Positions 33,700-44,799 of a stretch of 64,000 nucleotides of DNA are shown one piece after another. The translations under genes and the position numbers were made by a program. How positions within the stretch are numbered: position 1 is the stretch's first letter; the number at the start of each line of letters is the position of its first letter. The stretch covers positions 4,751,303-4,815,302 of the forward strand of contig OX419759.1 of the NCBI GenBank assembly GCA_948567375.1. The letters are read 5' to 3'. This DNA comes from Lunularia cruciata (taxonomy: Eukaryota > Streptophyta > Marchantiopsida > Lunulariales > Lunulariaceae). The notes beneath the pieces were generated by a model that saw nothing but the letters and a program-made list of their open reading frames with translations, was not told the origin of the DNA and ran no database searches.

Positions 33700-36640
33700 A
33701 ACATCTCCAAATCTGCCCAACTTCACCAACTCAAGTGCTGCTAGGGCAACTTTCTTCATGTTATTTTACATTCAAACTTTTTTTTATCAAAATTCTTGTA
33801 ATATAAAAAAATTTTCAATGTTTATTCAAATTCATCAAGACAAGATTTCTCTAAAAGAAAAGAATTGAAATTGATCATGATACCAAAAAAAGGAGAACAA
33901 TAAAAATGAAAGGTCAACATAACAAGGGCAAAAAGATGTTTTTCCAACACAAAATCCCTTTACAAAAGATTGAGGAAGCAAATCCAAAAAAAATTGCAAA
34001 AGAGAATGACATATTTTATTTCCTAAGGATGGTTGTAGTAATATTGGGAAGATTTTAGAAGGATTTCTCATATTAAAGGATTGGGTTCAAATTTTTTTTG
34101 TTTCCACATTGGGTTCAATGTGTTACTTTTTGGTTCATTAACAAGGATTATTTGCTCTTGCATTGGAGAAAAAAATTCAAGTACAAAGGATGATATATAT
34201 GGATTACAAGCATATATCTATATCTGATAGAAACCAAGTTTTTCTATCTACCAAGGAGAAGAGATAATACCATTATGGCTTAATTTTAGGCAAGGATTGC
34301 AATTGTAGAGTTGACTTTTCCATAATCCTAAATTGAGTGAAGTACTTCTAGTGTTGTAATCAGGATGAGTTATTAGCTATTGCAATGTAGCAATCTTATC
34401 TTAATGAAGCTCTTTTTGTATATTTTGTCTTAAAATCAAGATAATGTAAGATGTACTCTATGTCTAACTCTCAATTAACCAAATTCTTAACTCATCTAAA
34501 ATCAAAAATTTTCGTAATATATGACTACAATATCCTTATAACATAAATTTGTTAGAAGAAAGACTGTAATTAACAAAGATCAATTGGATTGCAAATATCA
34601 TACTAACCTCATTTTATGGCTAGAAGATACCCAAAACATCAATATTAGTGTAAATTTGATTATGATGGGTAACCAACCCACATTGGATCCAAAAACAACC
34701 TATGCCCATATCCAAAGGTACACACAAACAATGCACACTGTACACAAGTGAAAGTTTTATTTATTAGAAGGTCCTTGTGAGTCATTGTGGGCTGCAAGAT
34801 ATATTGCATACTTTCATGAGAGTACCTTATACCATTTGTGAGGAGAGAAAATCCAAACCTCATATGAATAGTAAAATACTTAGAAGTTGACCTGACTAGG
34901 AGCACTTTGAATTGTTAAGCACTCATGAGCCAACCACATTACAAGAGCAAGAGGAATTGAGTGAAGAAGATAGAGTGGAACAGTTGGTTGCATTCTGCAG
35001 ATTGGAGATTAATCTGAAGAATTATGAGAAGATCAAAGAAACATCTAAGCTTTTGCTTAAGAAGAAGATCCATATGCATGTTTGATAAGATACTTGATTG
35101 TCATAGATGTGGGAGTATTTTCTAGATGTTCCATGGGAGTTTAGAATAGATGGGATGATAAAACAATGAATTAGTGTGAAGTCTCTCCCTAGGATATACT
35201 TTACCATTCAAGGAGTTATCAATATTTAGAATATAGACTTATCATAGATGTATACAAAATAAAGAAAAATGGTTACCACCAAGGGATGGAGATCTAGATT
35301 CCACCACTCTTATTATGCTTGAGGAAGATGCTTACAACTCAAGAGAAGGATATAGATTTGGTTGGATTGTAAAAAATTAAGGTAGTGGTATTCAAGTTCC
35401 TTCTCTCAATATTCCATATTATTCACCCAAATGTTAGCAAGACTTGGGTAGATGTACTAGTACGTGCCATACTTGATACAGGAAGGTTAACTCAGGTAGA
35501 TTACAAGAAATGTCTACGCTACCAAGACTCCATAAAACCTAGCCAGTAGTGATGGGAGAGGTAGATTTTCTAGAATTTTTCTCTACCTATATCATATTCA
35601 TGAATACTTGATTTACTCATACCAAAAGACAAAGAAAAACAAGACCAATACTTAGCAGTTTGGACCTATCAAGCCACCACAGCTCTAACCCAAGTGGCCA
35701 TGAGAGCCACTCCTAGCAAGGAAGAACCTAACAAAGTCATGTTATACCAGCTATGAACCTCACTCAAACCCAAACCATACCCACTATGGTGGATTTGCAC
35801 CAATCAAAGGATGGAGGAGACTATCAGGAGGAATTTGATTGCATAGCTAATGCCATTTGCCTTGCATAATATTTTGATGAAACTCATAGAGCTCCTTCAC
35901 AACTCCATTCAAAATTCTCTATGATTTTCAATTTGATTGAGTAGGGGACCAAATCTACTTCAAATGATGAGGATGTTGAAGGTGTAATGCACACAAACTA
36001 GAAATAGCTGCTTGATACAAAGCAAAATGAGTTTTAGACTACCCTCTAGATTATAGAAGCCAAAGAAGGAGACTTGTTGGAGACCTCAATCAAGTGACAA
36101 AGGAGTTGGAATTGGCAAAGAATCAAATGAAGCTCCATATTAATTCCAGGTAGTGGACATATATATTTCTTGTCCTATACATACAAATATTAAGATACCC
36201 AATGAAAATTAGATGTGCAATGGTAGGGGGAAGGAGACTAAGAAGAATCAACTAACTTCTTGATAATGAACTAGAAAGTGGTAGTGCACATGTCAATCAA
36301 CTCTAGATTAAATGTTGGAGGAGGTACTCAATCAATGAATACCAAGATCCACTTACCCTTAAAGTGACAAGGAAGCATGTACTTGAAGGGACTAGCTTTC
36401 TAGGTGTAATAGAGAGTTGACAAAGAGTGGAGAAAGCAGTACATATGGAAGTGAGTACTTGAAGAGACTAGCCTTCTAGGTTTCATAGAGAGTTAACCAA
36501 GAGTGGAGTAAGAATTACCTGTATTAACAATCAAAGTAGAATCATCTATCCAGGTATCTCAAGCAGCCATGCCTCAAGTCATCGGGGTAGCAAGTAACAT
36601 AACCTTTTCTAAAAAGTGTTGCATCTCAAAGAAGGCTAAA
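33700..36640 (-). repeat. Repeat R, right-arm copy 1
   Basis: Mirror of 22020-24930. Around 35640-36120 the plus strand carries the old coding sense (ccactcctagcaaggaagaa). No intact frame. Confidence 0.6.
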
Positions 36641-36879
36641 GGGGAGAGTGTAGCAATGGAAAAAGGAAAATTGGAGGAGTGAGGAGGAGTCTCGAGCCAC
36701 AATGTGTATAACTAGAGTGGAGACTCATGTAAAAGAGGAATACAAAATATCCATGCCAAAACAATGTGCTAAAAATTTCAATTGATTTTATCAAAACTTT
36801 TAAAGATATCTTGCAAGAATTGCCTAAATATGTTATAAGTTCCAAACTCAAGGAAATAATATTTCATACACAAAATTAA

Positions 36880-37560
36880 TGAATACATTCCAAAACTTAT
36901 ATAGTAGGAAAGATAACATCTTCAAAAGAAATTTAAATTTTTTTAAAGTAATACTCCCTATTTTTATTTGCATATTTAATTTTCTATTATGGAGTCATTA
37001 TATTTTCTATAATTTTATTAGATAATATTTTTTAATCACCCAAAGATTGGGTTTGTACGTGTGACTCACACCCAATGATTCATTTGTCAGTATTTTTTAT
37101 TTACTATTCTTATTAGTAACATCTTTAAATCCCCTAAAATATTATACATAGGATCACATCTTATTTTTCAGAATTTGGATGTATTTTATGATTTTATCTT
37201 GTTATTATAAAATATATATTTTAAAAAAATAATTAAAAATAATTATATTTTTATGTCAAAAAACAATTTAAAATATATAAATTGAATGAAAATATGTATT
37301 GAATGAAAATATGTAAATTTATTATTATTCACCAATTTAACATAAAATAATCCTTAAATATATCATGAATTTTCTTCTATTTTTATTATGTAATAAAAAT
37401 AAAAATAGTTTAAAATATATTAAAAATCAACTAAATAATATAAATCAAATTAAATTATTAATACAGTTTTTACTAATAATTAAAATAGACATTATTTAAA
37501 AAATTATTTTAATATAAAGCATATCTCTAATTAATATTCCTACTAAAATTATATACCATA
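36880..37560. other. AT-rich low-complexity block, right arm
   Basis: Counterpart of 21040-21780; no genes. Confidence 0.7.
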
Positions 37561-37656
37561 GTGTCTGTTATTTTTTTACCTTCCTTTAGTGTTTCCAATT
37601 ACGGGCTTGACGGGGTCTTCCCGTCCTTCATTTTTCGTATGCGATCGTCTTCTAAT

Positions 37657-37718
37657 TTTCCAACTACATTATAACTTTCAAAGGAAATTTCCTATGAAAC
37701 TTATAGTGTAATTGGAAA
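37657..37718. repeat. 62-bp near-perfect palindrome (right arm)
   Basis: Starts tttccaactacattataa and ends with its near reverse complement, ttatagtgtaattggaaa. Just left of it, 37592-37656 has a right-arm-only segment (gggcttgacggggtcttccc) whose relative occurs again at 38325-38370. Confidence 0.7.
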
Positions 37719-38142
37719 CAGAACAGGAATTTAACTTGTCTTTTCCGTTATATTAGTGAGGTTTAACAGGGTGTTCCATTTTAGTTCGCCCGCCTTATTA
37801 TAAGTCAAGCTTATCATATTTCGCTGGAGCTTTTTGCATTACCTTAACTTGTAGATATTTTAGTTACATTCGGGGAGAGGTTCCAAGTAGCTAGTTTCCA
37901 GTTTGCAAACATTTCATATTAGTATATGTGTGATATATAAAGCATTCAAACACATGCACACACTTGTTCCACACGGGCTATTTAGTCCCTGTCTAGTTTG
38001 TCCACATCACAAATGTAATACCCAATCGCACAGACAAAACCGCTCTGAACTGCGCCTCTTGACTTGTCCACGTCTCACCTTTAATCTTCTGGCCACCGGT
38101 AGGAAATAAGGTGAAACCAAGAGTGCAAATGTGCGTGTACCA

Positions 38143-38428
38143 CTCAATCAACACATTAATTGGAATGTGCATGTTCTGGCACTCATTCAACACATTAATT
38201 GGCTGCCCATTTCCCATTTGATTGGGCAGATTTCTCATATAGACTCTGTTGGGGCTTAGCCCGCTGTTACTTTTTTTTCTCTCTGTTATTTAGCCCCCTG
38301 TTACTTTTTTTTCTCTCCCTTGTACGGGCTTGATCGGTCTTCCCATCTTTCGTTTTTCCTACGCGATCGCCTTTTTCCTTTTTTGTCTGTCCCATTTGAA
38401 TTCCACCATTATTTGTTGTTACTGACCA
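38143..38428. mobile_element. 286-bp right-arm-specific insertion
   Basis: The left arm reads gtaccaggattcc without interruption (20545-20560 region, inverted). The right arm has 286 extra bases between acca (38139-38142) and a second acca (38425-38428), suggesting a 4-bp target duplication. Inside are two copies of caacacattaattgg and two of a ctgttacttttttt block. It has no clear terminal inverted repeat, so the class is unknown. Confidence 0.5.
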
Positions 38429-38559
38429 GGATTCCATGACGTAACTCAAGAAGAAACCATTCGGCTGACTCTTCACATATTGTATAGGTTGTTGCGTATC
38501 CTTCTTCAGAGGTTTATGAAGACGAGGATATCCTGGTGGTTTTCATTCCGTCGTATCCT

Positions 38560-39497
38560 GTATATAAAGACACATTTTTCTCGAAAACTTGTACGAAATG
38601 GAGAAGATCTAATGTTTCGCCGATTGCCTCCCCTCCGAATAGGTGGACAGATGCCACCGATTCTAAAGCTCGTCCTAACTCAGCCCAAATATCACACCCC
38701 GCAGAAGGTATGCGAAGGCGGACGTACGTACGTGGGTGATTGGCATATAGGACTCAGATGACTATCGGCTCGACTGCTGGCATGAGTTGCAGCCGAGCCG
38801 AGCCCATGATGGAGAACTTCTAAGGCTGCTTAGATGAGTCGCAGCATAAGCATGGATGGAAAACTTATAAAGCGGTTGTTCCTGGGCACAGTGGGACAAG
38901 GCTTTTGGCGGGTGTAATGCAAAGGAGTGATTGATTCCGGGACATTGAGTAATCCTGTCTGCTTTGTCCACATCTCAACTTTAATTCCCCAATGGCTCAG
39001 ACAAAACCGCACTGAACTGCGCGTCTTGTCCACGTCTAAGTGTGAATGTATACTTATGCAGGCAAGAGTGCGTGCACCAGTATATATGCACTCTATATCC
39101 TGTATGTATGCAAAGACACATTTCCTTCGAAAGTTAATAGGAAATAGAACACAAAATCCGGGTTATTAAAGATGTAATGTCTCGCCGATGGCCCCCATTA
39201 TAAAGCTTGTCCTACTCACCCCAAATATCATACCCAGCGGAAGCCATGCGGGGGAGGACGTACGTACGTGGGTGAGCGCCACATATGACTACTTGAGGCT
39301 CGGCTGTAGGCATGAGTTGCAGCCGAGCCGAGCCCATGAGCATGCAAATCTTATAAGGCTGCTCACAAGAGTCGCAGCATCAGTGTAGTAAGTTTATTAA
39401 TCAGGTTCTCCTCGAGACAAAGGCGCAAGTTTTCTGGTGGGTGAAAGTAAAGGGAGTGATTGATTGCAGAACATTGAGTGATCTCTTATCTCGTAAA
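38560..39497 (+). promoter_or_regulatory. Promoter region of copy B, two modules
   Basis: Same two-module arrangement as upstream of copy A: distal ~38560-38960 and proximal ~39110-39480. The ACGT-rich block acgtacgtacgtgggtga lies at ~39258-39275 and its relative at ~38721-38739. A TATA-like ttataagg lies at 39350-39357, ~145 bp before the former ATG. Confidence 0.5.
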
Positions 39498-39708
39498 ATG
39501 AGTTACTCACAGAAGTCAAATGTAGAATTGGCTCCGAGTTCAGCACAAGGCCCCGTACAAAATGAGATCACGGTGGAGGTCGACGATGATGGACGTCCAA
39601 GACGTTCAGGTATGTTGTCTAATCAATCTTAGGATGAGTTGAGCGACACAATGATCATTACACATCTCATTCATGGAACTTCCAAAGGGCCCGTTGTTGA
39701 ATACAATG

Positions 39709-40157
39709 TGTTAGTTTAGTTAATCTAGTTAAGTGACTTCTCTTGTTTTTAAGGTTTTGTTAGAATCCTCTAGAAGCCCTGCCAAATGTCCTCTACTTAG
39801 GGTAAAGAGGGGCGTAGCCCTAATTAGGGTTAAGCAAAGCAACCCCTTACGGTTTGCTGAAGTGTATATAAGAGTGCTTTCTACTCCTGTTTCAATTAGT
39901 TCTTCAACAAGGGTGATTCCCAATACCTCTTCTTTGCATTTAGTGAAGTCATGAGTTGCCTAACATCATCTCAAGATTATCTTTTGATATCTCAGTATTA
40001 GAGGCTACTAGTGCTGAGTGAGAGAACCTACTTGATGCTTGTGAGTTGTGATACAAAGAGAGAGGTCTAGTATTGCATTAGTGATGTTTGATACATCATA
40101 GATAAGAGGGAGTGATAGACCTTCCACTCCAAAGAGTAGGAAGCTTGGTTCTTATAA
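39709..40157 (+). repeat. 5' LTR of the copia element
   Basis: Starts TGTTAGTTTAGTT; contains gtatataagag as TATA box near 39865 and the arms ccctaattagggttaa. Aligns end to end with 44349-44799. Confidence 0.9.
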
Positions 40158-40170
40158 GGTTATGGGCCAC
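40158..40170 (+). other. Primer-binding site, half-tRNA type
   Basis: ggttatgggccac directly after the 5' LTR. Its first 11 bases are complementary to the anticodon-loop region of plant initiator tRNA-Met (GGCCCATAACC), not to the tRNA 3' end. Use of an internally cut initiator tRNA is known for Drosophila copia and yeast Ty5. Confidence 0.7.
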
Positions 40171-43100
40171 AATCACCACTGGGGTTGATAGGAGAACTCA
40201 GAGAGATAGAGAAACTGGGGAAGACTAATTACAAAGCTTGGGCTTTGGATGTGAAGACTATCTTAAACAGTTATGACTGTCTAGAGTTTGCATTAGAAGC
40301 TCATGATATAGATGAGCTAGAGGTGAACAAGGAGGAGAGAGTCAAGCACTCTACTACTAGGAGGTTTCTGCTGAGGGCTATGGAAGAGCCAGCTAGAGAC
40401 CTAGTAGATACTTATGTTTGGAGTTGGGAGATACGGGAAAATATTAAGAACTATTACATTGTTGAAAAGCAGAACAGCTCCTATCGGGTCTGGTCTACAG
40501 TAAAGAACTTGAGATTCGAGGAAGGTGAAGATTTCATCTGTTATCTGTCAAAACTGCAGAAGCTTTTCAAGTGTTTCAAGGAGGATGGGGTTGTACTTAG
40601 AGAGAAGTATGAGATCAATCATCTCATAGATAGTCTTCCTTCAAGCTATGACTCTGTCCTAGTAGCTCTGCAAGTTTTACCTGTTGAAACTGTCGCATGG
40701 AATTTTGTGATACACAAATTGCTAGTGTTTAGCAGACATAGGAAAGACAAAGGGCTGAAGTTATATGAGCAGGGAGATGCTACTCTGTTCAGTGCTTCTT
40801 CTCAGTCAAGAAGAGTGTCAGATAGAAGAGTGAGCAAATCAGAGCAAACCAGAGTGAGTAAATCTGGTAAAGGAGTTAGTAATGTTGATGACAGGACTTG
40901 TTATTTCTGTCATGAGAAAGGTCATATTGCACTCATATGTCCCAAGAGAGGAAAGAGGAGAGAAAGAGAGCTGAAGATGGTAGGCAAGAGACCTCAACCA
41001 GTAAAGGGACGAAAATCTGGGAGTTCAACTTACAAATCAGAGGAGTGCCATGAGATAGTTAATGATGAGGAGGGGTACTCAACAGAAGAGTTGGATTGTG
41101 GAATGTTGGCAAAATCACAGTTGCCATCAAACGGTTCTGGATGGTTCTTGGACTCAGGAGCCACCTCTCATATCTGTTATCAGAAGGAGATGTTCTCAAC
41201 TCTTCAACCTCTGAAGATTCCCAAGAGTGTTCGTTATGGACCTGGGATTCTGAATCCAGTGTTAGAAACTGGCAAAGTTCCTATAGCCTTCATGGGATGT
41301 TCTAAAAAAGGCTATTTGGAAAATGTACTGTATGTTCTAGATTACACCAAGATCTTGATATCAGTACATAGCCTCGTGGAGCATGGTGTGGATGTTCTGT
41401 TTGAAAGCAACAGAAATCAATGTACTTTGAAGAAAGGAGAGCTGGTCCTTGGGTATGGTACTGCCAAAGGGAAGTTGTTCAAGTTGATGGAAGCTGATGG
41501 TTCTGATTCTGCATTGGTAGCAGAAAACAGAAATGATATCCATCTTTGGCATTTGAGGTTAGGGCACTTGTCAGTGCAAAATCTATTTACTTTAGAGAAG
41601 GTAGTGGATGGGTTGAAACTAGATCCCAAAGGAAAACTTGAGTTCAGCATTGGGTGTGCAGAAGGTAAGGCACACAAGGCTCATATTCCCAAGAAATCTT
41701 CATCTAGAGCTTCTGGTATTCTAGATATCTACATTTTGATGTATGGGGATACATAACTGAGAAGTCATTGAGTGGAGCAACCTACTATATTTCCTTTGTG
41801 GATGATTACAGTAGCAAGAGCTTTATCTATCTCATGAAAAGCAAGGATGAAGTGTTGCAAAAATTGCAGAAGTCTGTAGCCATGGCTGAGTTGCAGACCG
41901 GGAGGAAAGTCAAGTGATTGAGAACAGATGGAGGCAGAGAGTACAAGTACAGGAATGAGGAATTCCTCTCTTTTCTGTCAGAGAAAGGAATTCTCCTTGA
42001 CTGTACTGCAAGAGACAGTCCTGCATAGAATGGAGTTGCAAAACGGTTGAATAGGACACTGGTGGACAAAGCATTGGCAATGCTCCAACATGCCAAGCTG
42101 AAGAGAAAGTTTTGGGGTGCTGCAATTATCACTGCAAATTTTCTTAGAAATATCAGTGGTACCACAACATTGCAAGGAAGAACTCCTGAAGAATGTTGGA
42201 GTGGTAAGACACCTAATCTTTCAGCTTTGAAAGTCTTTGGATGTCCTGCCTATGTTCATATCCCCAAGGAGCAGAGGAGGAAGTTCACAAAGAAGGCTGA
42301 GAGAATGCTTTTTATAGGATATGAAGAGGGACTGAAAGGATATTTTCTGTACAATCCTAAGTCATCAGAAGTAGAGATGTACTCTTTGATGAATTGGGGA
42401 CTTGGAGTGAGAATAGTGATGAGCTGCAGAAGCAAGCTGATCAGTTTGATCAGCCTGATCAATCTATCTCCCCAAGCTGCAGAGTCAGTTTTTCAGATCA
42501 ATCATCAGAAGAGCAATCTCTACCTGAAACTGATGGTTCACCAAAGGAGAGTGTGAAGGTGTACAAAAGAAGGCCTAAACAGACAATGGTTGATTCTGAT
42601 ACTACCGAAGGTGACTCCCACAAGCAGTCTGCAGATGTAGGATCTCTGAGTGAGACTCCAGAGATGTCAAGAGACGGCATGAATCTTCTGGGCACAGAGC
42701 CAAGAAGATCACAGAGAGATAGAAAAACCTATAGACAAACTTGGTCTTCTATCAAAAGAGATGTTAGATGAATCTTACATCTGTCATGAAAATTGTGATC
42801 CAGACACTTTACAGCAAGCTATGCTCAGACCAGATTCGAGTCAGTGGGAGCTGGCTATAGCAGAAGAGAAGAAGTCTCTTCAGACTAATGGTACATGGGT
42901 ACTAGCTGATTTTCCACCAGGTAGGAAAGCAATTGGCTGCAAATGGGTTTTCAGGGTCAAACGGGGAGCTGAGAATGAGATTCTGAAGTACAAAGCAAGA
43001 CTTGTTGCAAAGGGCTTCAATCAGAAAGCATCAATAGGTTATTGAGAAAATTTTGCACCAGTTGCCAGGTATGGATCTATTAGCATGCTTCTAGCTCTTG

Positions 43101-44348
43101 CAGCTGAGAGAGATTGGGAAGTGGAGTAGTTAGATGTGAAAATAGCCTTTGTCAATGGAGATTTGAGAGAGACTATTTACATGGATGTTCCAGATGGATA
43201 TACCAAAGGCAAAGGAAAAGTATGCTTGCTTAAGAAGGCTTTATATGGCCTTAAGCAAGCTCCTAGAGCCTGGTATGAGAAACTGGACTCATACTTGAGA
43301 GAGCAGGATTTTGAACGAGCAGATTCTGACATGAGTGTGTATACTAGAGATGATGTATACATAGCTGTACATGTAGATGATCTGTTACTGTTGGGGAACA
43401 GTGAATCTATCACAGGAGTGATAGATTTCTTGTGCTTTGTTTTTGAGATGACTATCCTTGGTCCAGTAAAACTCGTTTTGGGAATCAAAGTGAGCAGATA
43501 CAGAGAAGCAGGATGGATCCGGATCAGCCAACCACAGTATGTGAGATCCATACTAGCTAAGTATCAGATGACAGAGGCAAATCCTGTCTCTACACCTCTT
43601 GATCTGGGGTGGAAGCACAGCAGAATCATAGATGGGGAGGTGAATCTCTATGACAAAGTGTTGTATCAGAGTGCTCTTGGTTCTCTAATGTTTATCATGG
43701 TCTTTACAAGACCAGACATATGCTATGCAGTGGGAGCACTAGCTAGATATACTAGCAACCCTGCACAAGTACATTGGAAAGGTATAAAGAGAGTATTTAG
43801 GTACTTAGAGGGTACTCAAGATGCATTCTTGGAGTACCAAAGGCAAGGTAACATACTTGCTCCTACTCTTGAAGCATATACAGATGCTAGTTGGGAAGAT
43901 GACATATATAGCAGCATATCAACTAGTGGATATGTAGTTTTGCTTAGTGGTGGAGCAATCAGTTGGCGTAGTAAACAACAAACATCTGTTGCACTGTCTA
44001 CTACTGAGGCAGAATTTATGGCTGCCTCAAATGCTACTCAAGAAGTCATGTGGAACAGGAGACTTCTTAAGGAGTTGGGTTTTGAGCAAGAAAGTCCTAC
44101 TACATTGTACTGTGACAATACAAGAAGTATAGCACTCAGCAAAAATCCTGTACATCACCCCAGGACTAAGCACATTGAGATTAGAAGAAGATTTGTAGAG
44201 GAGAAAGAAAAGGAGAATGTTGTGAAGTTAGTTTACTGTCCTACACAGGAGATGACAGCAGATGTGTTTACAAAAGCATTACCTAAAGATAAACACATAA
44301 AATGTGTAGTAGAAATGGGAATAGCCCTGAACTCTCATTAAGTGGGAG

Positions 44349-44799
44349 TGTTAGTTTAGTTAATCTCTAGTTTAGAGACTTCTTTTGGTTTAAAGGTTTT
44401 GTTAGAATCCTCTAGAAGCCCTGCCAAATGTGCTCTACTTAGGGTAAAGAGGGGCACAACCCTAATTAGGGTTAAGCAAAGCAACCCCCTACGGTTTGCT
44501 GAAGTGTATATAAGAGTGCTTTCTACTCCTGTTTCAATTAGTTCTTCAACAAGGGTGATTCTCAACACCTCTTCCATGCATTTCATGAAGTCCTGAGTTG
44601 TCTAAAATCATCTCAAGATTATCTTTTGATATCTCAGTATTAGAGGTTACTAGTGCTGCGTGAGAAAACCTACTTGATGCTTGTGAGTTGTGATACAAAG
44701 AGAGAAGTCTAGTATTGCAGTAGTGATGTCTGATACATCAGAGATAAAAGGGAGTGATAGACCTTCCACTTCAAAGAGTAAGAAGCTTGGTTCTTATCA
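44349..44799 (+). repeat. 3' LTR of the copia element
   Basis: 451 bp, begins TGTTAG after a purine-rich gtgggag and ends TTATCA, followed by the target duplication caatt. Confidence 0.9.

Larger units (their letters stand above)
39709..44799 (+). mobile_element. Ty1/copia element in intron 1 of copy B
   Basis: 5.09 kb fossil with LTRs 39709-40157 and 44349-44799 and target duplication caatg/caatt (39704-39708, 44800-44804). The empty site is preserved in copy A. Parts in copia order: gag ~40185-40960 with a CCHC knuckle (CYFCHEKGHIALIC), protease ~41130-41400 (WFLDSGATSHIC), integrase ~41540-42350, RT ~42830-43570 (YGLKQAPRAWY, VHVDDLLLLG), RNase H ~43850-44300, purine tract gtgggag. LTRs differ at about 30 sites in 450 (~7%). 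At slow gymnosperm rates this would mean tens of millions of years; the rate is assumed. Near-complete in structure with a handful of breaks. It resembles the Tork/Tnt1 side of the family by eye. Confidence 0.92.

Noticed and set aside
43177-43551. 124-codon minus-strand ORF
   Set aside because: Antisense of the copia reverse transcriptase region.
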